A DNA stretch of 64,000 nt from Seminavis robusta (taxonomy: Eukaryota > Bacillariophyta > Bacillariophyceae > Naviculales > Naviculaceae), in NCBI GenBank assembly GCA_903772945.1, contig CAICTM010000114.1, positions 1-64,000 of the forward strand. The letters are read 5' to 3'. Under the pieces are notes generated by a model, which saw only the letters and a program-made list of their open reading frames with translations, was not told the DNA's origin and made no database searches. Below are positions 49,266-59,897 of the stretch, one piece after another. Within the stretch, counting starts at the first letter, position 1; each line of letters begins with the position of its first letter. The translations under genes and the position numbers were made by a program.

Positions 49266-50609
49266 TCAAGGTGATGGGTGGGTACCGAATAACGTCCGCA
49301 TTTTCACGATGTTCACTCTGTTCGCTTTGCTCTTGTCTTCGCAGGCCCACATTGCAACAGCCGGCAGAAAACGAGCACCAGCATCACGGTAACGACTCAA
49401 GCCATTGGTCACCACAATCATTGGCCCCCCATTAACAGAGATGCTTAAGCTTCCATCTTCAGCTTCGTCGGCATTCAAATTTAGCGTCATTGCCACCTTG
49501 GCGTCACCAGTAATTGTGGGCAGCTGATCATTGTGGCCTCTTTTTCTGTCTAACCATGTCGTTTGCCTAAAGCAAGCCCAAGTGCCACGTTGAACAGTAA
49601 AGTCCGAGCCAAGGTCAAGTGAAACACTGCAATCAACTATTCCAACCATCACAAAGTCTACTTCTTTGAATTCAAGTGACCAATGATACGTTCCACAAGC
49701 CATTGGTTTGCAGTCCACGATGCCAATCCTGTTGAAAAGGGAAGGAGAAAACAGTCTTGAATCACAATTCTTCCATTTGAGTTCGACACTGTCCTCATTC
49801 ATTGCAACCAAGGCCTTATGTTTGTAGGCTTCGAAAAGCTGGTCGCGACTTGCAAGCCCAGATCGCTCAACTCTCGTGGACAGGATGTCTGAACTGATCT
49901 GTTTGAGGTCGACACACTTCGACAACAGTTGCTTTGCTTTTGCATGCTGATCACTCTGTTGGTCATTGCCAGCCCAAGTGTGAATAAGATCAAAGGCTCT
50001 GTGATGATTGGTTGACTCCTTGGCTATAAATAGACCCTCAAGAATCCGTTTGAGAGTAGATGCTTGCAGCAAATTGACCGCTGATGGTGTCAGGACCTTG
50101 TCATTGGAACGAATTGCAGATAATGCCACATTCTCCAAATCTGTCCGTTCGCCATCAAATGATTCCAATGCAGCAAACGTAAGAATTGGGTAGCTCACGG
50201 CACATTTTTGCAAGTGAAGTTTGATGTTATCCACAAGGCTCTGCATGTCAAAATAGACGGCTGCATTTGCGAGGGACACAACGGCCTGTATGCCCTCAGC
50301 CTCATTGTTGACATTGCTGTTTGTAAGGTTCTCCAATATATCAGCTTTGTTGGTATGCAGGTACTGGACAATTGACTTGATCACAATGCCAGAGAAGCTG
50401 TTGATGTTGATTTCTTTGCTGGTAGACTCTTGGAACTTTCCCATGAACATCTTCTGGAAATATTCACACCGTACAGAAAGGGCGGTTCTGTTGGCCGTCA
50501 CTTTGATGCCATCATTGCCAACCAAGGTAACATCATGGAAGGAATCGTTTTCCAGAAGCACCAAGAAGGAGTTTTCAAATGAGCCAAGGTTGCAAGAAGT
50601 GCTGTTCAT
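49266..50609 (-). CDS. BTB/POZ-BACK protein with SPRY-like C-terminus
   Basis: 447 residues, ATG at 50609, no intron. Residues about 10-115 form a BTB/POZ domain (NDSFHDVTLVGNDG, a D-x-T-L strand, then ALSVRCEYFQKMF and the helix IVIKSIVQYLHTNKADI). Residues about 125-245 resemble a BACK helical region (NAAVYFDMQSLVDNIKLHL). Residues about 285-447 look SPRY/B30.2-like: GTYHWSLEFKEVDFVMVGIV, a W-A-C-F strand, LSISVNGGP and a closing FLPAVAMW. BTB-BACK proteins usually act as homodimers and often as cullin-3 substrate adaptors, with the C-terminal domain choosing the target; that role is family inference. Its 5' side faces the Copia insertion and, beyond it, the EF-hand gene, so the two host genes were divergent neighbours about 1.3 kb apart before the insertion. 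Confidence 0.8.
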   Translation of the reverse strand: MNSTSCNLGSFENSFLVLLENDSFHDVTLVGNDGIKVTANRTALSVRCEYFQKMFMGKFQESTSKEININSFSGIVIKSIVQYLHTNKADILENLTNSNVNNEAEGIQAVVSLANAAVYFDMQSLVDNIKLHLQKCAVSYPILTFAALESFDGERTDLENVALSAIRSNDKVLTPSAVNLLQASTLKRILEGLFIAKESTNHHRAFDLIHTWAGNDQQSDQHAKAKQLLSKCVDLKQISSDILSTRVERSGLASRDQLFEAYKHKALVAMNEDSVELKWKNCDSRLFSPSLFNRIGIVDCKPMACGTYHWSLEFKEVDFVMVGIVDCSVSLDLGSDFTVQRGTWACFRQTTWLDRKRGHNDQLPTITGDAKVAMTLNLNADEAEDGSLSISVNGGPMIVVTNGLSRYRDAGARFLPAVAMWACEDKSKANRVNIVKMRTLFGTHPSP

Positions 50610-51828
50610 GATACAGGTAGGTTCGGATGGTCAATTACCGCTGCGATGCTGCGATCTTACGTCTTCTGCTGCTGGGTGGAACGAGAAACGAGATCTGTCG
50701 TTGTCATATTAATAATAATGCATACTGTAGGGATAGGACAGCTGTTCTATAGCTAGTAGTCTAGTAGAACACATACCACCACCTTAACTTAGGAATTACA
50801 AAATCCCCAGAGGGATTAAGTTCTATAATTAGATTTGAAAACGGTATGTGATGGCCTCTTGCTAGGGCCATCCTGTAACCGTTTGGGGGTATAAAGAGGG
50901 ATTGTGTAAGCATGAATCGCATACCACCAGCAACGAACGGATGAGCAGTCCAGGTGACTGGCAGGAGCATAGGTGCCGGCCAAGACAGAGGCAGGCATGG
51001 AGAGCTGCATGGAGCCAGATGGGTAAGGTATGGTACCAGGATGCTAATGCAGTGGCAGGCAGAAGTTGCGGGACTAACTGGGTGGAAAAGTTCGAGTGGT
51101 GGGCCCATTGGGCGGGGAGAATGGTTTGGAGCGACTGAAGTGGGAGATGTGGGTGGTGAAGTGTTTGTTAGCATGGGGGAGCAGGGCTTTGGGGGCAGGC
51201 TGGAGCTGGGAGTTGGATGGGATGGAAGCCTGTGGATCCAGGGGTGGGGGAGCAGGAATGGGAATAATGCTCTTGGCACCATAAAGGGAGGTTGACCACA
51301 GGGGCGAAGGCCAAGGAAGGGGGCAACAGCAAGATATAGTGGAACGTAGACGTCAGCCCGCATCCAAGCTCCGAGAGCCGAGAGTAGCGACTTTACTGGC
51401 AACACGCTCAACTGTCCCAACTATGTGCGCCCACACCAAACCTACCGGTACGAAGCAAGTGCTCAAGCACTTCCCCGCAGTATTCAGCTCCAAGCTGGAA
51501 GTACCGGATCATAGACCTCAATTATCCCTGGCTGATCGCACGGAACCTAGTAGTCCTGTACGATGTACCTTACCTTGGCCCTGGCAGACTTCCGCAGATA
51601 ACTTCCCTACCCTAAACCCCCTTCACGTCGAACTCGTAGTACCAGTAGCTTCGTTTGTGGAGGTTGGTGACGATGGCTCGTGATTCTAAGATTGATGATA
51701 CCGGCGGTGACCTACCGTGCTGGCTAATGGTACAGCTGTACGATGTCCGGCATCGTTCAGGATCGACTGCTCTGCTGGCTAAGCTACGATCTCAGTCGTT
51801 GTGTCGACAGAATTCACCGCACCAACCC
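50610..51828. other. Intergenic region upstream of the BTB gene
   Basis: About 1.2 kb without a supportable gene. Stretch 50940-51290 is strongly G/A-rich on the + strand (many GGG runs), so spurious Pro/Ser-rich frames appear on the opposite strand. The 51430-51550 area has CCGGTAC/GTACCGG motifs. The BTB promoter should lie at its left end and the old EF-hand upstream region at its right end. Confidence 0.5.
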
Positions 51829-51834
51829 AAAGAC

Positions 51835-52008
51835 TGTGAGATTGTGAGAGATCATGAGATGCTCAACAACCTGGCTAGTCAGCCTGCTTCCTGCCCTGCT
51901 AAAGCATGAACATGTTCAACTGCTCCCAATTGAATAGTTGAATGATCAACAGTTGAGGATAGACAAACTAATGAGTAATATAGTCACAATATAGCATTCA
52001 AACCCTCA
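51835..52008 (+). repeat. 5' LTR of the Copia element
   Basis: 174 bp, starting TGTGAG and ending CCCTCA, with the TG...CA ends usual for LTRs. It is identical to 58720-58893. No standard initiator-Met primer site is obvious directly after it. Confidence 0.95.
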
Positions 52009-52156
52009 CGCTTCCTCTGCGCATGCATGCTATATCGGAGCACCTCCGAGTCGTATTACTTACAAGACATTGGTCAAGGAGCTGCTCCATACCCCGGTGT
52101 GCCAATGGCCACCGATGCACATCATCTATAGATTGAACCCACAATCCATCGATTAG

Positions 52157-53746
52157 GTGCTTCAAACAGACAAGATTTCAGACTCCGATTCATCACAAGA
52201 GGAAACAGCCCGAGAACTCCGAGCCGAAATAAGAGCTGACAGGAGAAGAGTCCAACGTCAAGACGCTGAACAAGCCCTTCAAAGAACGAGACAACGATTG
52301 CAAAGAAGAAGGCAACGGTTAGAACAGATCCATCAAGAAAGGGAACAACAAGCAATAGCTGACCCCATCATGGAACCAGCTCAAGTACGGGCGCTCGTGG
52401 AAGCAGCGGTAGCAGCAGCGCTACAAAATCAAAATGTGATTCAAGCCATTCGCCCACCTCAAGCTGTACGCCCTGTAATTCCATTCGCAGTTACTCCAGC
52501 CGGAACTGGGAACGACGCGTGGGACTTCACTTCCGGAACAGGGTTGAAGATCTTTATGGCGGCCACCGCCCCCTTTCACATCATTTATGACGGAAAAGAG
52601 TTAAACTTACGTGACTTCTTGCGTAGGGTGTGGCACAGAGCTGAAGCCTTTGGGTGGACCGACATTCTCTTCGTGACCGACGCAAGCGGAACGGCACGCA
52701 ACATCACCAAGGAGCACGGGTGCCTCACTATCGAACTCGTGAAAGCTCACGCACTCGTCTATCTGCGACAAGCCAATCGCAGACACCAAGCCTCAGCATG
52801 TCTCAGACAATTGCTCATCGGATCAATTACCTCCAAACTAGCTGACCGACTCACCAACAAGAAAGAAAGCTACACAATCAATGCTGCTCCAGCAGCGCAA
52901 ATTGGACAACCAGCTCCAGCTCCCATTCCTACTGAGGACGGGACATGTATGCTTTTTGAAATCATCAAGCTTGTGTCAGTCGAGACCAAAGCAACAGTGG
53001 CTCTCATCTCAAAGCGACTGGCCAACCTCGAAGTTGTCATGGAAGAGTGCAAGTCCAACATCGACGTCTTTAATGATGTCGTGGATGATTTGATCTCCCA
53101 GTTGGAAGCTCGTGATGTTACCGTCCCGGACATGCTCAACCCCTTATTCGATGGGTACAGCAACTGCGCTGATGCCAACTTCGTCAAGTACATCGCGACC
53201 AAGAGAGATGCATACTATGATGGCACATTGGTGATCACTCACTCGGCACTCATGGTGTCAGCCCTCGAGAAATACAAGATCATGAAGGATATGAAACTTT
53301 GGCTCAAGAAGTCTGATGAGGAGCTAGAGCTGATCACGCTCAAAGCCGAACTAACCAAGCTCAAGACTGCTCCAAAGACTGCTCCTACCGCACGTAGTGG
53401 AGGAGATGGAAAGGGAAAGAGTCAGAAGCAGAAGATGGACGACAAACACGCATGGAAGCTTGTCTCACCCAAGGAAGGAGAAGCGCAACAGAAGACTGTT
53501 AACGGCAAGAAGTACATCTATTGCCCTTACCATCAGACCACGAAGTGGGTTCTCGAAATCAACAATAAAGGGGTGGTCCATCGTACTGGTTGCGAGAAAA
53601 TGAAGGAGGCACTTATCGCTGCCAAAGCAGCCAAGGAGAATCCAGCGGCTCCGGAACAGGAAGCAGCTGCTGCCGCCATGGCAAACGCCATTGAGGATGT
53701 TGGCACCGATACGTTGCTGCCCATCGTTGATGATGAAGAACTCTGA
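52157..53746 (+). CDS. Copia gag-like frame
   Basis: An open frame of about 529 codons; the first ATG is at 52370. The product has an Arg/Glu/Gln-rich coiled-coil-like N-terminus, a helical middle of capsid type, and a C-terminal part with a HxxTxWVL...HRTGC-type segment. This position directly after the LTR and before protease is where Copia gag lies. Part of the element described above. Confidence 0.7.
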   Translation: MLQTDKISDSDSSQEETARELRAEIRADRRRVQRQDAEQALQRTRQRLQRRRQRLEQIHQEREQQAIADPIMEPAQVRALVEAAVAAALQNQNVIQAIRPPQAVRPVIPFAVTPAGTGNDAWDFTSGTGLKIFMAATAPFHIIYDGKELNLRDFLRRVWHRAEAFGWTDILFVTDASGTARNITKEHGCLTIELVKAHALVYLRQANRRHQASACLRQLLIGSITSKLADRLTNKKESYTINAAPAAQIGQPAPAPIPTEDGTCMLFEIIKLVSVETKATVALISKRLANLEVVMEECKSNIDVFNDVVDDLISQLEARDVTVPDMLNPLFDGYSNCADANFVKYIATKRDAYYDGTLVITHSALMVSALEKYKIMKDMKLWLKKSDEELELITLKAELTKLKTAPKTAPTARSGGDGKGKSQKQKMDDKHAWKLVSPKEGEAQQKTVNGKKYIYCPYHQTTKWVLEINNKGVVHRTGCEKMKEALIAAKAAKENPAAPEQEAAAAAMANAIEDVGTDTLLPIVDDEEL

Positions 53747-54012
53747 TGGTGGCGGAGTGGAGGATATCTGTTGTACTTGATCGTAGCATACTGTAATCAC
53801 TTTAGTGATCAACTTTCAGTTACTTTTGTTCTTCAGCCTCTACTCTTAGCATCACTTGTAGCAAAGCTACTTGCCGCCATATCTTCTGGGAAACAGAAAG
53901 CCAAACGTCAGCTGCTCAAGTTAGAGTCCGTGGTTGACCAAATGGCAGAAGAGGCACAACTCAGTCAGACACTGCTCTTTTTGGCGGCACTAAACCTACC
54001 TGAACTGGGCAC

Positions 54013-56720
54013 GTGGTTCTGCGAATTTCACAGACAGCCGATGTCTTGGCTGGTGTTCGCCTCGTTGTTCAGCGCACCCATCCATGTTTGGATGCACGTG
54101 GTTGCACTGACAATTTCAAGCGCTATGGACGCTACTCTCTTTGCTGCGCAAGTACCGAATGCGGAACAGCAATTTGTACATTCAGTGCCCTCACTCGGTC
54201 ACTGCTCCTTTGGGGAATGCAACCCTCGGAGCCGCCTCCTTACGTCCCAAAGCGACTCAGGAACAGGCCTTCACTCCTTTCGAGAACAGCAAGGACCGCG
54301 GCGGAATCAGCTAAGAATTGGGCGTGGCACGCAATCAGCACGGTAGTGTTGATCACGCAACTGGCACACTTGGCCTCAGAAGAGACGGCTAGGGCGCCAC
54401 AAGAAGAACGACAGAACCGACAATCAATGGATGAGCCGTTCCTGGATCAAGAAGAAGAATTCGAGGGTCCATATGCCGAAGCATGTGGCAAATATCGCCG
54501 TGGCACAGTTCCGACCATGATGATGGATTGGACACCGCCAGAGACAGACATCAGGCCGACCGTGTTTGAGCTTTTTATACGTTTCCTTTTGGTGCTAAAA
54601 GGGGGCTTGGGGGTACTGATGGAAGAGAGTAACCCCATTGTGGCGTGGCAATTTGTTGCCTGCTCTTTGTCAGGGCAGGTTGGTGGAAACGCGGAAGATC
54701 ATCAGTATGACGCCGATTCAGTGCTCATAGCTATAGACAACTGTTCGTCCCGGTGCATCACCAACTGCATGAAGGATTTCATAGAGGAACCAGTCAAGGT
54801 TAATATCAAGGTGCAAGGAATTGGCGGGACGGTCATGGCTACTTACAGGGGCACAGTGCGATGGTCAATTGAAGATGACTCAGGAAGGGTACATCATTTC
54901 GTCATCCCACACACCTACTACAATCCGTCCACGCCTTACAGACTGCTATCGCCTCAACACTGGGCGCAAACAGCCAGAGACAACCAACCAGAGCAGAGAG
55001 GAACTTGGTGTGCCACCTATGAGGACGCAGTCGAACTGTTCTGGAAACAAAGGCAGTTCAAGAGAGTTATCCAGCTCTCTGCCAGCAACAATATTGCGTT
55101 GGTCAGGAGTGCTCCTTCTTTTTCGAAGTTGCACGCCTTCTGCGTGGAGATTGCGCCCGTATTGGAGAGCGAACAATCAACGTTGGAAGTCGACGAGGCC
55201 GAATTCATGTGCTATCCAGCTGTCTCCGTCACGGATGATGACGCATCTGTCACTTCCCTTGAGTCGTTCGACGACGACTCACTGGATGATTTAGATCGTC
55301 TGCATCCTGACCTCCCGAGAGGAGTACAGGAGCATGGAAAGCGATCTGAGTCTTTCCAGAAAGCAATTACCGAGGCATTCAAAATGGGCAAGGACCTCAA
55401 CAAGATTGCTCAGACGCCCGTGGTGGACCATGACTACACAGAGTACATGGACAGCAGCACCGATATACTGGCTTGGCACTACCGGCTGGGACACCTGTCT
55501 TTCGACAGGATCAGGAAGCTGGCACAGAGAGGAGCGTTGCCAGCAGCACTGATCAAAGCCAGGGCACCAAAATGTGCAAGTTGCATGTTTGGCAAAGCCA
55601 CGAAGAGACCGTGGAGATCTAGGACACCGGTCAACCAAAACAGGGACATGGTACCCAACGCCATTACTTCAGGCAGTGTGGTAGGAGTGGATCAACTCAT
55701 ATCGTCCACCCCAGGGCTCATTGCGCAGATGAGAGGCTTCCTGACCAGGAAGCGCTACACCGTCAGCACCGTCTTTGTGGACCATTACAGTGGGCTGTCA
55801 TACGTTCATTTCCAGACGTCCACTTCCGCGGAACAAACCATACTCGCGAAGAAAGCATTCGAGAGATATGCCAGCACATTCGGCGTGTCAGTGAGACATT
55901 ACCATGCCGACAATGGGATTTTCGACAGCAAAGCCTTTGTGGAAGAAGTGCATCGGAGCGGACAGACCATCACTTATGCGGCCGTGAATGCACATCACAT
56001 GAACGGCAGAGCGGAGAAGAAGATACGTGACCTTCAGGAGGCGGCAAGGACCATGATCCTGCACGCCAAGCAACGGTGGCCAAACGCCATCACAGCACAT
56101 CTTTGGCCGTATGCAGTTCGGTATGCAAACGACGTGGCCAACTCCACTCCGTTGCTCAAAGGGAAGGAGCATGTGTCCCCGGTAGAGTTATTCTCTGGGG
56201 TAGACGTCAAGCCGAAAGTGAAGAATGCGCACACTTTCGGCTCACCAGTTTACGTATTGGACGATAGGGCGCAACAAGGAAAGCCCATGCCCAAGTGGGA
56301 ACACAAGTCGAGGGTGGGAGTCTATTTGGGACTGTCGCCGCGGCACTCGAGGAAAGTGGCATTAGTTTTGAGTCTCAAGACAGGGCTCGTATCGCCGCAG
56401 TTTCACTGCCAATTTGACGACCTTTGCGACACGCTCAGGAAGGGCAAAGGCATGTCGTTGCCGCCGTCTAAGTGGCAGGAGAAGGCTGGTTTCGTGGAGC
56501 AAGAGGATGTAGCAGCGGTGGTTGATCGTCATCGTGGAGAATTGAAGGAAACGGATAACGCGAATCGACCTTCTTCTGTGAATCAACCTGACTCCAGTCA
56601 CGAGGCGAACATTGGAGGCCCAACGCACGACTCACCACCCATACGCGCGGAAGACATATTGCTCGAGGACTTCGGTATTCGCGGACAAGCCAATGACAGC
56701 GGCAACGAAGAGAGGCCGAT

Positions 56721-56778
<58 letters not shown>

Positions 56779-58794
56779 CGACAGCAATCGGGATCTGGTG
56801 AGGCCCAGCCGACAGCGGCAGGGCGCGAGAGAAGGACCCGAAGAGGGCGCGAAATTCGTCTACCAGAGAGACTGAGGAAGGACTATGAAGTCTCATTTGC
56901 GGCGGTCCCTTGGGAGGTGTTCCACGTTGACGGGTATCGCATCCAGGATGAGATGGACGACCCAATTGCATTCGCGGCTTCCAACAACCCGGACATCATG
57001 TACATCGACGGGGCCATGGAAGCCGAAGATTCCAAGCAGTTCAAAGAGGCCATGGTGAAGGAAGTGGATTGTCACAGCGACTGGAAGCATTGGAAGATTG
57101 TCCCGAAGTCGGTGGTTCCTAAAGGAACAAAGCTTTTGCCCTCCGTTTGGGCATTCAGGCGAAAGCGCAGAATAGCCACACAGGAAGTGTACAAGTGGAA
57201 GGCCAGGCTCAATGTGCATGGAGGAAAACAAACGAAGTTTGTCAACTACTGGGAAACCTATTCGCCAGTTGTTGGATGGACAACGATACGTACGTTCCTA
57301 GTGCTCATGCTCGTGAACAATTGGAAATCCAGGCAGATCGATTTCGTGCTTGCTTTCCCGCAGGCAGACATCGAGTGCGCTATGTACATGGAGGTTCCAC
57401 AAGGATTCAGCGTTGAGGTCGGCGCTGGAAAGCCGGTCCTGAAGCAAACAAGCAACAAACGTCGTTATCACGGAGATCATTGTCTACTGCTGGAAAAGAA
57501 CCTTTACGGTCAAAAGCAGGCAGGACGCGTGTGGAACAGATATATGCACGACGGGTTGCTGGCACGTGGTTTCGTACAGAGTGAGATTGACATGTGCCTA
57601 TACTACAAAGGGTCTGTTGTGCTACTTATCTACATTGACGACGGCATCTTCATCGCGCCCACCGAGAAGGAAATCGACCAAGCGTACGACTCATTGTCCA
57701 AGCCTTTCGTGGCCGAAGACGGGACGGAGTACAGAGCGTTCAGTATGACAAACGAAGGTTCTCTCTCTGACTATTTGGGAGTCAAGGTGGAAAGGCTGGC
57801 GAATGGATTGATCAAGTTGTCGCAACCACACTTGATAAAACAGATCCTAAGTGATGTTGGCTACAGTGAAAACACCAAGTCACAGAAGACTCCGGCGCTG
57901 TCTACGGTGAACCTACACAGAGACGTGGCTGGCAACGACATGGACGAAGAATGGCAGTATAGAAGTGTGATAGGCAAACTCAATTTTCTTGAGAAGTCGA
58001 CACGCCCGGACATAGCCTACGCCGTCCATCAGTGCGCAAGGTTCTCAGCGGAACCAAAGGAGTCTCATGCCACCGCTGTCAAACGAATAGCCAGATATCT
58101 CGTTGGTACGGCAGAAAAGGGGATCATTCTCAATCCACAGGCTTGTGATTTTGATGTGTTCGTGGATGCCGATTTCGTAGGCAACTGGAACAGAGCTACT
58201 GCTGATGTAGACCCAGGTACGGCTCGTTCCAGGACAGGCTTCGTCCTCATGTATGCTGGTTGTCCTGTTACTTGGGGATCGAAACTACAAAAGGAAGTGG
58301 CCTTATCCACTACCGAGGCTGAGTACAATGCCTTGTCTGAGGCTTTGCGAGAAGTTATATGTCTCATGCACCTGACCGAAGAGTCAAGGAAACAACTACA
58401 GTGGAAGACACATGAGAGGCCACCCGTCGTCCATTGCAAGGTGTTCGAAGACAACAGTGGAGCGCTGGAAATGGCTAGGGAGCCGAAAATGCGGCCCAGG
58501 ACAAAGCACATCTGCGTCAAGGTCCATCACTTCCGTGACTACGTTCGAAGCAAGAAAATTACAATACACAAAATACCCAGCAGGTATCAGTTGGCAGATA
58601 TCGCCACTAAACCTCAACCTCTTGCGTTGTTCGAGTCGCAACGAGAGAGTATTCTTCAGTGGGAGGCAGAGACAATGACGAAGGAACAGTTGTTGCAGCC
58701 AGTAAAGCATCTGAGGGCGTGTGAGATTGTGAGAGATCATGAGATGCTCAACAACCTGGCTAGTCAGCCTGCTTCCTGCCCTGCTAAAGCATGA
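54013..58794 (+). CDS. Copia pol frame (protease-integrase-RT-RNase H)
   Basis: An open frame of roughly 1,590 codons. Domains by position: aspartic protease around IAIDNCSSRCITN (54730-54770); GAG-pre-integrase zinc region HYRLGHLS ... CASCMFGKATKRPW (about 55480-55620); integrase core with VDHYSGLSYVHF and YHADNGIF (55690-56100); a Gln tract (56722-56778); reverse transcriptase with YKWKARLNVHGG, QIDFVLAFPQADIE and the YIDD box (57190-57640); RNase H with FVDADFVGNW and STTEAEYNALSEA (58140-58360). Expression by the usual Copia route is assumed. It lies in a different frame from gag, with about 270 bp between the two open frames. Confidence 0.85.
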
Positions 58795-58893
58795 ACATGT
58801 TCAACTGCTCCCAATTGAATAGTTGAATGATCAACAGTTGAGGATAGACAAACTAATGAGTAATATAGTCACAATATAGCATTCAAACCCTCA
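58720..58893 (+). repeat. 3' LTR of the Copia element
   Basis: 174 bp, identical to the 5' LTR. The pol frame ends inside it, near 58794. The purine tract before it is weak (around 58711-58719). It now lies 71 bp upstream of the EF-hand start codon and could supply promoter sequence. Confidence 0.95.
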
Positions 58894-58964
58894 AAAGACG
58901 GAGACGAAGACAAAGACAAAGAAGAAGAAGTACAGTGTAGAAGCCCCATCCAACCATCTTGACC

Positions 58965-59897
58965 ATGTCCTATCCGTATAACAACAATGCTGCCGGTGGA
59001 TCCAATCCAGGCGTGTACATCCCTGGCCAGCCGAAGCAGCAGCAGCCACAGCAACAGGGTGGCTATCAGCCCTCTCCGGCAGCGTATGGGACTTCGCATG
59101 GCTATCAGCCCTCTCAGCAAGCGCAGTCGTATGGATATGTTCCCAACCAACAGCAGACTTACCAGCAACCGCAGAGCTACAGCTACACTCCAACTCAGAC
59201 GTCCTATCAACCACAGACATCCTATCAGCCACAAGCAACTCAAACCTACGCGCCGACACCTTCTTACCAGCAGCAACCAACACCAGCCAGTGCCACATCC
59301 CCTGCTGCTACTGCGGCAGTCCCTTCCAGCACCACCAAGAGCCCCACAGACATTAGTCTCGTGGTAGTGGCCACCACTAGTAGTGGAGCCCCCACCACCA
59401 TTCAAATGGAAGTGGATCCAACCGATACCACACTGGGAGACATTACCGAAATGATTGCCGATGAAATTGGAATTCCTGCACAGCTACAACTCATCAAGTA
59501 CAAGAACAAAAACATGGACAGTCGAACATTGACACTCAAACAACTCAATTTTCCAGACAAGAGTCAGTTGGCTGTGTCACAGAAACAGCAGCCTTCTACT
59601 AATACAAATCAAGCTGCTGGTAGTACTGGTACTAGACCACAACAACAACAACAAAATCAACCCGAAGGAAATGAAGCTCTGCGAGCCGAATTTGACAAGA
59701 TTGATTTGGACAAGAGTGGAACCATTGATCAAAAGGAACTCTCCAAGGTCTTTTTGGGATGGGCACCGGCATCACTCGTCAAAAAGGCAATGGCCATGGC
59801 CGACACCAATCGAGATGGGAAAATTGATTTTGAAGAATTTTGCAAAATTAGAAAACAACTGGGAGGAGGGTCCAAAAAGGGTGGTGGTAAAAAGTAA
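58965..59897 (+). CDS. Q/P/Y-rich UBL-like EF-hand protein
   Basis: 310 residues, ATG at 58965 (the frame is open a little upstream but has no earlier ATG), TAA at 59895-59897, no intron. Residues 1-115 are low-complexity Tyr-Gln-Pro repeats (GYQPS, SYQPQ) like prion-like scaffold segments. Residues about 128-205 look ubiquitin-like (LVVVATTSSG, TLGDITEMIADEIGIP, TLTLKQLNFPDKSQL). Residues about 228-298 hold two canonical EF-hands with loops DLDKSGTIDQKE and DTNRDGKIDFEE, both with acidic positions 1, 3 and 12. The tail is Gly/Lys-rich. A calcium-regulated, condensate-prone adaptor is a reasonable guess; no known orthologue is named. The Copia 3' LTR ends 71 bp upstream, so the native promoter is displaced by 7 kb and regulation may be altered. 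Confidence 0.8.
   Translation: MSYPYNNNAAGGSNPGVYIPGQPKQQQPQQQGGYQPSPAAYGTSHGYQPSQQAQSYGYVPNQQQTYQQPQSYSYTPTQTSYQPQTSYQPQATQTYAPTPSYQQQPTPASATSPAATAAVPSSTTKSPTDISLVVVATTSSGAPTTIQMEVDPTDTTLGDITEMIADEIGIPAQLQLIKYKNKNMDSRTLTLKQLNFPDKSQLAVSQKQQPSTNTNQAAGSTGTRPQQQQQNQPEGNEALRAEFDKIDLDKSGTIDQKELSKVFLGWAPASLVKKAMAMADTNRDGKIDFEEFCKIRKQLGGGSKKGGGKK

Larger units (their letters stand above)
51835..58893 (+). mobile_element. Copia-type (Ty1/copia) LTR retrotransposon, looks whole and very young
   Basis: The element is 7,059 bp with 174-bp LTRs at each end that I find identical base by base. A 6-bp target duplication AAAGAC flanks it (51829-51834 and 58894-58899). Internal order is gag-like frame, protease, integrase, reverse transcriptase, RNase H; integrase before RT defines Copia. 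The pol text resembles the diatom CoDi groups. The domain-bearing frames are open with no obvious break, so it looks essentially whole. Identical LTRs mean a recent insertion, too recent to date from 348 bp of LTR. It replaces nothing visible; it split the upstream region of the EF-hand gene. Confidence 0.95.

Noticed and set aside
50761-51420. 219-codon Pro/Ser-rich frame on the - strand
   Set aside because: It begins at a non-ATG codon, is the complement of a G-rich tract, and has no domain or conserved motif.
51655-51909. 84-codon frame running into the 5' LTR
   Set aside because: Its end is made of LTR sequence and the upstream part has no motif; chance frame.
52009-52040. Primer-binding site for initiator tRNA after the 5' LTR
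   Set aside because: The sequence after the LTR does not begin with the usual TGG-type complement; no tRNA match could be supported by eye.
53771-54346. Separate 191-codon frame between the Copia gag and pol frames
   Set aside because: It has no recognisable domain and overlaps the start of the pol frame; not reported as a gene.
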